Below the pieces are notes generated by a model. That model saw only the letters and a program-made list of their open reading frames with translations, searched no databases and had not been told where the DNA came from. The translations under genes were made by a program, and so were the position numbers. Positions 1 through 9,676 of a stretch of 64,000 nucleotides of DNA are shown one piece after another (the stretch's first letter is position 1; every line of letters starts with the position of its first letter). Source of the stretch: Planctomycetaceae bacterium (GTDB taxonomy: Bacteria > Planctomycetota > Planctomycetia > Pirellulales > Pirellulaceae); the NCBI GenBank assembly GCA_018660825.1, contig JABJJO010000045.1:17505-81504 (forward strand), in the 5' to 3' direction.

Positions 1-2
1 TC

Positions 3-692
3 GATGGTGAAAAACACTCTGTTGCTGACCCACGAATCCGACCACCTCAAATCGTCCTCGACCCGACACTCACAGCGACTATGCCTGCGGCCTTAACAGC
101 CAACACAGGATTAGATGCTCTTTGTCAGGGAATCGAGTCGATGTGGAGCGTACAATCCACCGTTGAATCGAGAGAGTATGCCCAACAAGCGATCTCTCTC
201 GCGTGGAATCATCTGCCTAGTGCGGTACATCAGCCAACACCACAATCCCGCCAAGGAATGTCACAAGCGGCCTTCCATTCTGGCCAAGCCATCAACATCT
301 CTAAGACAACAGCGCCGCATGCTATTTCTTACGGTATCACCTCCAGCTATGCGGTGCCACATGGCCGCGCGGTCGCGTTAACGATCGCAGCGTTTTTTCA
401 AGCAATTCTCGATCGTCTAACCACGCATTGCATCGACCCCCGCGGCAGCGAACACGTACATAATGTGCTCACAAACATTGCAAACCAGTTAGGCTGTGAC
501 TCGCCCAACGCCGCGCCGGCGAAAATCCGGCAATTTATTGAATCATTAGATTGCCCTACGAAGCTATCACAAGTCGGAGTGACTGAGTCTGAGCAATTAG
601 AGGCACTCATCAACAAAATCAATCTCGAGAGGCTGGCCAATTTCCCCGTACAGCTCGATTCCGCGACCATACATGAATATCTCATGCCATAG
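3..692 (+). CDS. Iron-containing alcohol dehydrogenase, phosphonoacetaldehyde reductase-like (5' end outside window)
   Basis: C-terminal part of a group III (iron-dependent) alcohol dehydrogenase. The frame is open from base 3, and the residues before the listed ATG at 81 (KHSVADPRIRPPQIVLDP) continue the family pattern, so that ATG is internal. The family core is seen as TGLDALCQGIES, followed by KTTAPHAISYGITSSYAVPHGRAVALT, which holds the two distal metal-binding histidines. The usual DALxHAIE histidine is glutamine here. I recall the DAL(S/C)QAIES-WSV pattern from phosphonoacetaldehyde reductases (PhpC-like), which reduce phosphonoacetaldehyde to hydroxyethylphosphonate. The substrate is inferred; the other phosphonate genes (aepX, ppd) would lie upstream and cannot be seen. 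It is convergent with the hydrolase that follows. Confidence 0.8.
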   Translation, partial: DGEKHSVADPRIRPPQIVLDPTLTATMPAALTANTGLDALCQGIESMWSVQSTVESREYAQQAISLAWNHLPSAVHQPTPQSRQGMSQAAFHSGQAINISKTTAPHAISYGITSSYAVPHGRAVALTIAAFFQAILDRLTTHCIDPRGSEHVHNVLTNIANQLGCDSPNAAPAKIRQFIESLDCPTKLSQVGVTESEQLEALINKINLERLANFPVQLDSATIHEYLMP

Positions 693-732
693 CATTCTTG
701 GTTGAACCCGAGTCGCACCGTGGCGATTTGGT

Positions 733-2109
733 TCATTCGTGTAATTTTTGCCACGTGATCGTCACAGTAAATTCCGGATGCGTTAGCCCCGTCGTAATTT
801 CATAGGAATCCAAACCAAAATCGAGCTGAAACGCGACTGGCTGCCCTACAGGGTCATCGCCATTAAAGTCATCATCCCAGACTTCGATCGTGCCGCGGGC
901 AATACCCGGCAACAGCTTTCTTAAATCTTTGGCCCCCCACGATGCGGTTAGCCCATCATCCGCCTCACTCGACTCAAACAACTCTTTACCTTCGATGTCT
1001 TTTATTTTGAAATACAGATCCGGTTCTTTTTCACCCAAGGCCGGAATATTCTCCTGAGCGACAATCTTGACTTCTTTCATCCGCAACGCCACCCCATATC
1101 TTGGCCGGTCAAACCCCTCATAGTTTTTAGCGCGAAGGCTCTCGATCAAGTCTGAATCCGTTATCGAACCATCGTCCGTTTTTTCAAATTGATAAATCGT
1201 CGATAAATATTGGGCCACCGATTTAGACATTCCATGTTGAATGACACTGCCGAGGATGTAACCCATACGCGCCGAGTGCACGACGCGATGCGATTTTTTG
1301 ATTCCCTCCACGTCACAACGATACTTAAAATTGTATGGTGTAACCGTCAAATGGTCTCGCGACTCTAGGTTGACAACTTCTTCGCTAAGTCCAATCCGTT
1401 CCGCCAAATCTTGAAAGGGACCACTAACATTCGGCAAAATGAATTGTTGTGCTTTACGCCATGGCCTAGTCATCGCCAAACCTTCATCATCATTGATGCC
1501 GTTGATTTCAGCCCAAAATCCTGGCACATTATCTGACGAAGGTGACAACGTAACGATTTGCCCAATGAGTTTTTGATTTGCCGGTGGACAATACACAGGC
1601 AATTCCACTTCCTTGTTTTCGGGATCCTCTAACACAAGGTATAAATGTGGCGTTGAGAGACAAATGACCATATCAATCGGATTTTTTAACTGAGACGCCG
1701 CCAGCAATGCTACGTTACCACCATGGCTGTGACCGATGACTGCAATCTTCTCGCCTTGGGCCGAATACTCAGCAATTTCACCCGCCAAAAACTTAGCAGC
1801 CGTTTTTCGCGCTTCGTGATTGTTCTTGCCACTCCATAAAAATTGGTGGACTGTCGAGCCCGAAACTAAGGCTCGTTTCACTTCGGATGCAAAACTGGTT
1901 TTTCCAGCTACAATCAACGGCCAATTTGAATTGCCATCAAACGTCCCGTGCACGATAAAAACTCGAACTGGTTTGTCATCAGCCTGAGCTGCTCCCAACG
2001 GAAATTCATGGTCAATCAGTGGAGCCTGAGCTGCAACAGGCAACGCGAACTGCCATGAGATTAACAATAGCACAGATAAACGTGCCAACTTGTACGGGAG
2101 GATCTTCAT
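733..2109 (-). CDS. Secreted alpha/beta hydrolase with C-terminal C2-like region
   Basis: Protein of 458 aa with a cleavable signal peptide (hydrophobic run at residues 11-27, AQA just before residue 30). An HGTFDG oxyanion-type loop lies at 54-59 and the nucleophile elbow GHSHGG at 126-131, giving Ser128 as catalytic serine. The segment CLSTPHLYL after the elbow is also lipase/esterase-like. The last ~120 residues (KEVKIVAQENIPAL to IEVWDDDFNGDDPVG) have the beta-strand and acidic-loop character of a C2-like calcium or lipid-binding domain. It is probably an exported esterase or lipase; the substrate is unknown. It stands alone between a convergent dehydrogenase and a divergent exported protein. 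The start is an ATG right before the basic n-region. Confidence 0.75.
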   Translation of the reverse strand: MKILPYKLARLSVLLLISWQFALPVAAQAPLIDHEFPLGAAQADDKPVRVFIVHGTFDGNSNWPLIVAGKTSFASEVKRALVSGSTVHQFLWSGKNNHEARKTAAKFLAGEIAEYSAQGEKIAVIGHSHGGNVALLAASQLKNPIDMVICLSTPHLYLVLEDPENKEVELPVYCPPANQKLIGQIVTLSPSSDNVPGFWAEINGINDDEGLAMTRPWRKAQQFILPNVSGPFQDLAERIGLSEEVVNLESRDHLTVTPYNFKYRCDVEGIKKSHRVVHSARMGYILGSVIQHGMSKSVAQYLSTIYQFEKTDDGSITDSDLIESLRAKNYEGFDRPRYGVALRMKEVKIVAQENIPALGEKEPDLYFKIKDIEGKELFESSEADDGLTASWGAKDLRKLLPGIARGTIEVWDDDFNGDDPVGQPVAFQLDFGLDSYEITTGLTHPEFTVTITWQKLHE

Positions 2110-2246
2110 ATCAGTATTCTAACGTTTCCTAGCCATCGAGCGACACCCGAAAAATATGTCCTGTAAATCAATAAATAACATGTCTATCGCCTGTTTTTCA
2201 AGTCTTTGTTACAATTTGCGACCGCACTTTTTGAGATTTAAATCCT

Positions 2247-5078
2247 ATGGCGAACAATCAGCAACATCACAAACAACGACGACTTCAAGTTGGCGAAAAA
2301 CTTGAAGATCGACGAATGTTGGCCTATGGTATCTGTGGTCGCGATTTTTCCGAACCAAATATCCCCAGTCACATTACTGCGTTTAATGACACGGTTCAAG
2401 TCGGTGAGGTGCTAGCGGGCATCAGTAAACGAACGCCGCGTGTTGGCCTTATCAATACACCCGCAACGTTGCCTCTCCAGTTCAGCCTATCTGCGGATAT
2501 TCTGACTACCGTTCAAAGCACAACGTTGCCTCGTTGCCAATCTCGCACCTTTCCCATCTCAGGCATTCTAACGTTAGATTATCTTGACGACCGCAACTTC
2601 AAATTTGCCGGTTTTGACGCAGCTCGCAACCTGTGGTTAATTGGTGAACGTATCAACGGACGTACTCGTATCCGTCAGTGGCTAAAAGAAGCCATCAACC
2701 GTGATCGCAGCTATCACGTCCAAATCAACATCAACGTTAATCAACTGCAACTCGTCGCCAATAATGAAATTAAATTAACCCATGCTTTCCCCAACATCGA
2801 CCGGAACAACCCCACTGGCCTAGGTGCGCTACGTAAAGCGCCAACTCAATTTCAAAATGTTGCCCTGACGGATTATTTTCCCGAGATCACTACCAACACG
2901 GATTCATTCAAAATCAAACCCCATGCGTCTGCGGTTGTGGATGTTCTGGCGAACGATCAGATCGCACAATCCATCGCTGCACAACTGACATTAACCGATT
3001 CCGTTTTTGCGGGCGGCACAGCAGCCATTGTTGACGACCAAATCCAGCTTACAACTGACGGCAGCTCCTTTGGCACCAAAACCATTTCTTACTCCGTCGC
3101 CGATCAATTTGGCCGCCGTGCAACCGAGCTGCTAGAAATTACAATCACCGCACCACTACCGTTATCACTCGACGTACTCAGTGGTAGCCAATACGGATTT
3201 AACGTTCTTCAGGGAAAAACGGAAACCATTACCGTCGCGGACTCGGGCATTTCACTGCATCGACTCACCGGAATTGAAACCATTGGTATAAGTGCTCCTC
3301 CAACCCATTTCGGCATCACCACGACGCTCGCTGCTAATCCTAACAACCAGCGGGTTAACCGTGGTGGTTACATTGTGTTTGATTTACAGGATCAAAACAA
3401 CTATCGATTTGCGGGAGTGCTTGCGGGCCGGCAAACGATTACGATTGGAGAAGTCTCCGATGGGCGAACTTTCTACCGCCGCCGTCTAGTTATCACTAAG
3501 CCCAATCCGTTTTCGTTTGATCTGCAGCTTGTCATCGATGGCCCCAAAACCCGCTTGATCGTCAACCAAGACCAATACATTTCACATCAATTTGAATCTG
3601 ATGTTACAGGCGGGCTTGTTGGGCTTAAAGGCCATCGTCGTGGATCCCATTTCCAAGGTCTTGAAATTCTTGAGTTCAGTGCGATCGATGTTGCTGATAT
3701 ACAAGGCATTGTTAACGTTTCCGTTCATGAGCAAGCAGTGCTCGAAACCGTCTTGCCAGAAGGAGCGACCTATCTTAGTGCCGCCGCGGAAAACGGGAAT
3801 ATCCTCATCGAGAACAATCAACTGGTATATACTGCTGCTAACCATCACTGGGGGCCAGACAATGTGGAGGTTTCAATTTTGCTCGCTTCCGGTGCCAGAC
3901 AGTCGCAAACGCTCACTGTCAACGCCGGCATTACATTCCCGATGGAAAGCCGCCTCGTATACTCTGACTACCTCGAAAACCCTGATTTACAGTCACAAAA
4001 AGGGCTGAGGATAGAAGGCCACAGTTTTTTTCAAAATCCTACCGGCGACATTGCTCATGACAACACTATCGACGTCAGTGATTTCACTCTCGTCCACTTT
4101 ACGGACGAGCTACCTGAAGACTTCGATATCAGAATACAACTCTCGAACCCAACAAAATTTAACTACGAGCCTGAGCTGATCGTCTTTGATTACGTAGACG
4201 CGCTTAACTACAAATTCGCAGGTCTAGAGTACGCAGAAAAAGGGACCTCCGGTTTTTCGCTCTGGGAATGGGTTGCCAATAAGTTCTTTGATAATGCAAC
4301 CACAAAATGGTTGGTAGGCGAAGTCATCAACGGTGAAAGTCACGTCTATCGCCACAACATCAAACATATGGATCTAACCAACGGCACTCACGTAGTTGTT
4401 AAAGTCCGCGGCAATACAATGTACTTAAGCGGCGCAGGAAAGCGGGTCAACAAGTACGCGTTCGACACACCCCTTAATCGAGGTCAAGTTGGAGTATACG
4501 CACCGACCTCACAACCATTCTTTTACGACTTGCGAGTACTCGAACCCGACTCCTACAACAACAAACACCGCGGCATCAAAAGTATTCAACATAACACCGC
4601 ACTCTCTCCTGCTCGCTGGACAAGGAACTCGACAGATTCCCTGTTTGAAGTCCAACCCAGCCTAACAACCCCATCTCTTAATCTCGCTACGGTACCACTG
4701 AATAGCCTCAAATCAACAATTTCCACAACAATCACCATTCCGCAAATCCCTGGGCTGGCCGCGAACGGTTTTATCGTTTTCGATTATCAAAACATTGATT
4801 CATTTAAAGTCGCTGGTATACGGGTTGGGATCGGCGATCTTTTGATTGGGCAATTTCGTGACGGTGTGCTAATCAAATTGAAAACCCGCGAATTGTCGTT
4901 AAACACTCAAACTGCTTACCGCCTAGATCTTACACTTGAATCCAACAGAGCCCAAATATCGCTCGACGATCACTATTCCATTGCTTATGACTTCAACGAT
5001 TACTTACTCGTAAATCCCGTCGGCGTCGGCACGCTGCAAAGCTCCGCATTCTTTACAGCACCCGAAATCTCGCAGTAG
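2247..5078 (+). CDS. Large exported planctomycete protein with LEDRRMLA motif and four LamG-like repeat units
   Basis: 943 aa. Residues 19-26 read LEDRRMLA after a basic, Gln-rich start. This is the N-terminal motif of planctomycete exported proteins (Pfam 'Planctomycete extracellular' type), which replaces a classical signal peptide. Four copies of a unit with consensus GxIxFDYxDxxNYKFAGxxxxxxxxxIGxxxxG begin near residues 106, 373, 642 and 841. Each is followed by a beta-rich stretch ending in a ligand-like YxxxxDF segment, which resembles LamG/concanavalin-type folds. Between units 1 and 2 lies a bacterial Ig-like domain with the VDVLAND motif. There is no catalytic motif and no C-terminal membrane anchor. 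The likely role is a surface or matrix protein, or a sugar-binding one. The gene stands alone, 106 bases before the next. Confidence 0.7.
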   Translation: MANNQQHHKQRRLQVGEKLEDRRMLAYGICGRDFSEPNIPSHITAFNDTVQVGEVLAGISKRTPRVGLINTPATLPLQFSLSADILTTVQSTTLPRCQSRTFPISGILTLDYLDDRNFKFAGFDAARNLWLIGERINGRTRIRQWLKEAINRDRSYHVQININVNQLQLVANNEIKLTHAFPNIDRNNPTGLGALRKAPTQFQNVALTDYFPEITTNTDSFKIKPHASAVVDVLANDQIAQSIAAQLTLTDSVFAGGTAAIVDDQIQLTTDGSSFGTKTISYSVADQFGRRATELLEITITAPLPLSLDVLSGSQYGFNVLQGKTETITVADSGISLHRLTGIETIGISAPPTHFGITTTLAANPNNQRVNRGGYIVFDLQDQNNYRFAGVLAGRQTITIGEVSDGRTFYRRRLVITKPNPFSFDLQLVIDGPKTRLIVNQDQYISHQFESDVTGGLVGLKGHRRGSHFQGLEILEFSAIDVADIQGIVNVSVHEQAVLETVLPEGATYLSAAAENGNILIENNQLVYTAANHHWGPDNVEVSILLASGARQSQTLTVNAGITFPMESRLVYSDYLENPDLQSQKGLRIEGHSFFQNPTGDIAHDNTIDVSDFTLVHFTDELPEDFDIRIQLSNPTKFNYEPELIVFDYVDALNYKFAGLEYAEKGTSGFSLWEWVANKFFDNATTKWLVGEVINGESHVYRHNIKHMDLTNGTHVVVKVRGNTMYLSGAGKRVNKYAFDTPLNRGQVGVYAPTSQPFFYDLRVLEPDSYNNKHRGIKSIQHNTALSPARWTRNSTDSLFEVQPSLTTPSLNLATVPLNSLKSTISTTITIPQIPGLAANGFIVFDYQNIDSFKVAGIRVGIGDLLIGQFRDGVLIKLKTRELSLNTQTAYRLDLTLESNRAQISLDDHYSIAYDFNDYLLVNPVGVGTLQSSAFFTAPEISQ

Positions 5079-5184
5079 CTCTGCTTGCTCGGTCGCAATC
5101 AAACGCCAAAAACTTGCGCCCACCTGTAAGATTACTGCAGTACAATAAATAATATACCATCTTCGTCTCAAAGGTAATTCTATT

Positions 5185-6942
5185 ATGTCTTGTGCACGCC
5201 TGCTTGCCGTTTGCTGTCTAATTATCACACCCTCGGCAAGCTCAGCTCAATCCAATTTCCACGATCTGTTGCCTGAGTCCACCGCTGCAGTACTCCAAAT
5301 CCAAGAGCCCGGAGAGATTCTGCAGCAGATTTTAACCCACCCCGTCATCAACTCCGCGTACGATACTGGGCTCTATGACGAACTCTTACAAGACGCCCAA
5401 CGAGCGCAACTCGAGACACTGCGAAACAAAATCCAAGACATCACTGGTTTGCCGTGGGATAACGCCATTAAACAGGCAACCTCCGGCGGAGTCCATCTAG
5501 CCTTCGACCCACCATCAGAAGGTATATTGTTGGTTCTCCGCGGCGACGAAGTTGTTCTCGATAAAGTCTTTGATGCTGTGCTCAGCGTAATAGAACCTTT
5601 AGCGCTCTTGAGTGGTAATCCTCTTAAAAAAGGTGAATATCGGGAGGGCATCATCGGCTACCAAATTCAAGAAATCCGTTTTGCAAAGAAAGCGGGCACG
5701 CTCGTCGTCACCAACTCGCGTGACCTCGGTCGATTTGTACTCGACCAACTTATTGATCCGACAACGCATCCCACTTTTGCCTCAAACAAAAATTACCAAG
5801 AAGCCACAGTGGTTTCCAAGCCACAACAGCACACGGCTTGGTTTTGGGCAGACGCAAAGTTACTGCAGCAAAACAACGGGCTCGACCAACTAAACCAAGC
5901 CATGCGACAAAATATGCTGCTCGAGCTGCTTGCAGGCGGACTTGTCAATCAACTCGCAAAATCACCTTACATAACAGCAACCATTGATTTTGATCATCAA
6001 CATTTAAAGCTGGATTTCACAACGGCCCACGATGCCGAGTGGATCCCAGAATCGCGGAAATACTTTTTCGGAGAAGACGCCCAAGGATCAGCGCCAAGCT
6101 TACTGCTTCCCGCGGATACCATTGCCAGCATTTCAATGTTTCGCGATTTCTCACCGTGGTGGCTCCTAGCGCCGGACCTCTATGATGATGATGTGAATGA
6201 GGGTATCGCCCAAGCTGACACCACACTCTCCACGTTTTTTTCCGGAAAGGATTTCGGGCTCGACATTCTCGGAGCCCTCGAGCCCGGCGCACAATTGGTT
6301 GTCACGGATAACCGATTTAAAGACGACGCGCCTCAACCTGACATTATTGTTCCAGCCTTCGCGATTGTCGGTACACTACAAGACTCAGAAACAATGCAAG
6401 CGGAATTGCGACGCATTTTCATCAACTTTGTTGGTTTTCTAAATGTCGTAAGCGCGATGGAAGGAAATCCACAGCTCGACATTGAATTGGTGGACAACAA
6501 AAAAGACCGTATCATCACCACCTCGTTTATTCCACCTCTGGCGGGACAACCCATCTCTATTCAATACAACTTTTCGCCGACAATAATATTCAAGGACGAT
6601 AAGATCATCCTTTCAAGTACACGTTTACTCGCCGAAACACTGCGCGATGGCAGCCATGAAGAAGAAACTACCAAACGGAACAGTAACCGAGCCAACTGGA
6701 CAACCAACAGTCATCTGACGCTATTAGCCGATCCATTGGCTACCATCCTGCAAAAAAACAGAGAGATTTTGATCACCAACAACATGCTTGAAAACAGCAC
6801 CGCTCGAGAGGAAGCCGAAACGCAAATTGACTCGCTCATTGCTATGGTTCAACTCACAAACTCGCTCGATATCACGATTAAATCCACTTCCAAACAACTC
6901 GCTTTATCATTCGAGCTCAAATTTCAGCCGGACGACAAATGA
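5185..6942 (+). CDS. Secreted protein of unknown function, first gene of a DUF1800/DUF1501 operon
   Basis: 585 aa, not recognised. It begins with a signal peptide (LLAVCCLIITPSASSAQS, cleavage near residue 22). The mature part starts FHDLLPESTAAVLQIQEP, the kind of opening seen in planctomycete exported proteins that resemble DUF3352. The body alternates predicted helices and strands, has several polar acidic stretches, and shows no obvious metal site, cysteine pair or later membrane segment. Its stop overlaps the start of the DUF1800 gene by four bases (ATGA), so the two are probably translationally coupled and expressed together. A role in the same exported process as the DUF1800 and DUF1501 proteins is inferred only from this arrangement. 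Confidence 0.6.
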   Translation: MSCARLLAVCCLIITPSASSAQSNFHDLLPESTAAVLQIQEPGEILQQILTHPVINSAYDTGLYDELLQDAQRAQLETLRNKIQDITGLPWDNAIKQATSGGVHLAFDPPSEGILLVLRGDEVVLDKVFDAVLSVIEPLALLSGNPLKKGEYREGIIGYQIQEIRFAKKAGTLVVTNSRDLGRFVLDQLIDPTTHPTFASNKNYQEATVVSKPQQHTAWFWADAKLLQQNNGLDQLNQAMRQNMLLELLAGGLVNQLAKSPYITATIDFDHQHLKLDFTTAHDAEWIPESRKYFFGEDAQGSAPSLLLPADTIASISMFRDFSPWWLLAPDLYDDDVNEGIAQADTTLSTFFSGKDFGLDILGALEPGAQLVVTDNRFKDDAPQPDIIVPAFAIVGTLQDSETMQAELRRIFINFVGFLNVVSAMEGNPQLDIELVDNKKDRIITTSFIPPLAGQPISIQYNFSPTIIFKDDKIILSSTRLLAETLRDGSHEEETTKRNSNRANWTTNSHLTLLADPLATILQKNREILITNNMLENSTAREEAETQIDSLIAMVQLTNSLDITIKSTSKQLALSFELKFQPDDK

Positions 6943-8297
6943 ACAACATTGATCCAGCATGGGCTTGGTCTCAGTTCAAGTCAACTAATAGACAACCCTG
7001 GGGCCTCACGCAAGCGGCACACCTATACCGCCGCTCAGGATTTGGCGCGGGACGTGGTGAATTACAACGCGCGGTTGCTGGTGGTGTGCAGCGATGTGTC
7101 CAACAAATATTGCATGACAACCAAGAGTCACAGTCATTTCAAGATGAAATGGCACTTATGACTCGTAGCATTGTCTCAAGCGGTAACTTGCAATCTCTTG
7201 CCACCGCTTGGCTGTATCGAATGCTCAAGACGACCGACCAATTACACGAGAAAACGACGTTGTTTTGGCACGGCCATTTTGCGACCAGTGCTGACAAAGT
7301 CCAAGATGCTTTTATGATGCAACAACAAAATGACCTGTTGCGCAAACATGCCATCGGTGATTTTAGCGAAATGGTTCAAGCAATATCACAAAACCCCGCC
7401 ATGCTGCTTTATCTCGACTCCGCCAATAACCGCAAGACACACCCTAACGAAAATTTCGCTCGGGAATTAATGGAACTGTTTTGCTTGGGTGAAGGGAATT
7501 ACACGGAACAAGACATCCGTGAACTAGCCCGCTGTTTTACTGGCTGGGAAGTTCGCAACCGTGCGTACCGCTTTAACAAATACCAACACGACTTTGGTAA
7601 AAAGGCATTTCTCGGGACCCAAGGAGAACTAACAGGACAGCAAGCCATTGCACATGTTATCTCCACTCCGGCGGCGCCTCTGTTCATTGCTCGGAAACTG
7701 GTCCAATACTATGTGATGGACGAGCCCGCGGCACCCGAGGAACTACTTGCTCCGCTAGCTAAGCGGTTGCGTAAAGATAAATTTCAAATCCGTGGAACCT
7801 TGGAGATGATATTTCGTAGCAACTTGTTTTACTCCGAGCATGCCGTCGCGCGAAAAATCAAATCACCCGTCGACATGGTCGTCGGAATCATGCGCGGATT
7901 GTCGATCAAAACCGACCTAACCCAGGTTGCCCAGCGGTTACAGGAAATTGGCCATGGTCTCTACTTTCCGCCAAACGTAAAAGGCTGGGACGGAGGCCGA
8001 ACGTGGATTAATTCATCAACACTCCTAGGACGATCAAATTTGATGCATGCACTTATCCACTCAGAAACCACGACATTTGGCAATACGTCGCTACAAGCGC
8101 ATCTGCAGCACAACCGTATCCACAGCTTGGCACATGCCGCAACCTATTTTTCAGATATGTTTTGTGCTGTACCATTAGCCGACAATTCCAAATCACAGTT
8201 GGTTGCAAGCTCGCAACAAGAGACCAACAACACCGAACAACAATTCAAATCGCTTTTACACCAGGTCGTGTCACTCCCCCAATTTCAACTCGGTTAA
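6939..8297 (+). CDS. DUF1800 family protein
   Basis: 452 aa. The N-terminal [20 protein letters not shown] and the central [32 protein letters not shown] are hallmark DUF1800 segments, as are FWHGHFATS and the later [14 protein letters not shown]. DUF1800 proteins are found across bacteria next to DUF1501 proteins and their biochemical role is unknown; export as a pair has been proposed. No signal peptide is visible in this copy, which starts [13 protein letters not shown]. It starts inside the upstream stop codon (ATGA overlap), and the DUF1501 gene follows after four bases, so the three genes form one transcript. The C-terminal ~70 residues are poorly conserved, Gln/Asn-rich and probably flexible. 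Confidence 0.88.
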   Translation: [452 protein letters not shown]

Positions 8298-8301
8298 TAA
8301 A

Positions 8302-9549
8302 ATGCACCACTCATATATTTCCCGTCGACGCCTGCTGCAAAACACCGCGACGACATCCGCAATTTTAGCCGGTTCTACTGTTGGGGCCGGCCTGCCACAG
8401 TTCTTGTTAAATGCAAGTGAAAACCAAGACGCCGATTCTAACGACAATGTGCTCGTCGTTATCCAGCTTTCCGGAGGCAACGACGGTCTTAATACGATCG
8501 TACCTTTCAAAAATGACCGGTATTATGCAGCGCGACCGACCTTGGCCATACAGCAAGATCAAACGTTAAAGCTAAATGACGAGCTAGGGCTGCATCCAGC
8601 GATGACCGCTCTGGCAAATTTGTACGAAGCTGGCACGTTGGCGATCATTCAAGGAGTGGGTTATCCCAATCCCAACCGTTCGCATTTCGAATCCATGGAT
8701 ATTTGGCACACATGCCGCCGCAAAACTCAACAACGCGATCATGGTTGGATTGGGCAATCGGTCACAACGGCATTACCCACATCACAAAGTACGCCGATCC
8801 TGCACCTCGGCGCCGAAAAGCAACCATTGGCGCTTGCAGCTCCCACGCCACGGGCTATCTCAATTCGCTCTTTGGAACAGTTCAAGCTCCGTGGAAATCA
8901 ACAAGCGATCGCCGCCGCAGTAGCGCAAGGGCAAGCCTCCGACCCGGCGGAAAAAAACAATGGTTTGCTGGATTTCATACAGTCTTCAACCTCAGCGGCT
9001 CTAAAAACGAGCACGGAACTCATTAAATCCACGGCCCAAGATGTCAAGCGAAATGGTATGGTTACATACGCCGACACTGCGTTGGCCCAAAAACTACAAA
9101 CAACTGCACAATTGATTGACAGCCCGTTAAATACCCGAGTTTACTATGTCACACTTGACGGATTTGACACGCACGCCCAACAAGCCAATGCACATCAAGT
9201 CCTCAGTGGACAATGGTCGAATGCGCTTGGAGCATTCATTGCCGATATCAAACAGCGTGGGCACCAACAACGAGTAACCGTTATGGTCTTTAGTGAATTT
9301 GGACGACGCATCGAGGAAAACGCCAGTAAGGGCACCGACCATGGTACTGCAGCGCCGATGTTTTTAGCAGGCGCGGCTGTTAAAGCTGGAGTCCATGGCG
9401 CGCACCCGTCGTTGGACGACATCCAACAGGGAGACCTCAAGCACGCCTTCGATTTTCGCCAAGTCTATGCAACCGTACTCGACTGGATGGAATGGGATTC
9501 CGCCACTGCGTTAAATGGGGAATATCCAACCCTACCTTTGTTCCTATAG
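8302..9549 (+). CDS. DUF1501 family protein, Tat-type leader (partner of DUF1800)
   Basis: About 415 aa when started at the ATG at 8302. The longer TTG start at 8203 in the ORF track would overlap the DUF1800 gene by 95 bases and put 33 polar residues before the leader, so it is rejected. The start gives SRRRLLQNTATTSA, a twin-arginine type signal. The DUF1501 core is clear: VVIQLSGGNDGLNTIVPF, PNPNRSHFESMDIWHT, DGFDTHAQQ, VFSEFGRRIEENASKGTDHG. This is the bacterial-wide subtype that pairs with DUF1800, unlike the planctomycete-type copies elsewhere in this window. DUF1501 proteins share the alkaline phosphatase/sulfatase fold superfamily but lack a proven activity. It would act outside the cytoplasmic membrane. 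Confidence 0.87.
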   Translation: MHHSYISRRRLLQNTATTSAILAGSTVGAGLPQFLLNASENQDADSNDNVLVVIQLSGGNDGLNTIVPFKNDRYYAARPTLAIQQDQTLKLNDELGLHPAMTALANLYEAGTLAIIQGVGYPNPNRSHFESMDIWHTCRRKTQQRDHGWIGQSVTTALPTSQSTPILHLGAEKQPLALAAPTPRAISIRSLEQFKLRGNQQAIAAAVAQGQASDPAEKNNGLLDFIQSSTSAALKTSTELIKSTAQDVKRNGMVTYADTALAQKLQTTAQLIDSPLNTRVYYVTLDGFDTHAQQANAHQVLSGQWSNALGAFIADIKQRGHQQRVTVMVFSEFGRRIEENASKGTDHGTAAPMFLAGAAVKAGVHGAHPSLDDIQQGDLKHAFDFRQVYATVLDWMEWDSATALNGEYPTLPLFL

Positions 9550-9676
9550 CGGCACTAAAATAGATTTGCCTATTAACGGCATTCAGCATGGACTATCATT
9601 AACAAACGACACTCAATTAGTTGCCACACCACCATCTATTTGTGTTAGTAGTGTGGGGCAATCACGGAATTTTACG

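Noticed and set aside
8203-8301. TTG start for the DUF1501 gene giving 33 extra residues
   Set aside because: It overlaps the DUF1800 coding end, and the extra residues are polar and precede a perfect Tat-type leader that starts at the ATG at 8302.
9515-9676. Early ATG of the second DUF1501 ORF
   Set aside because: The 54 extra residues lie partly in the previous gene's coding end and then in AT-rich spacer, and do not match the family. ATG 9677 directly precedes the leader.
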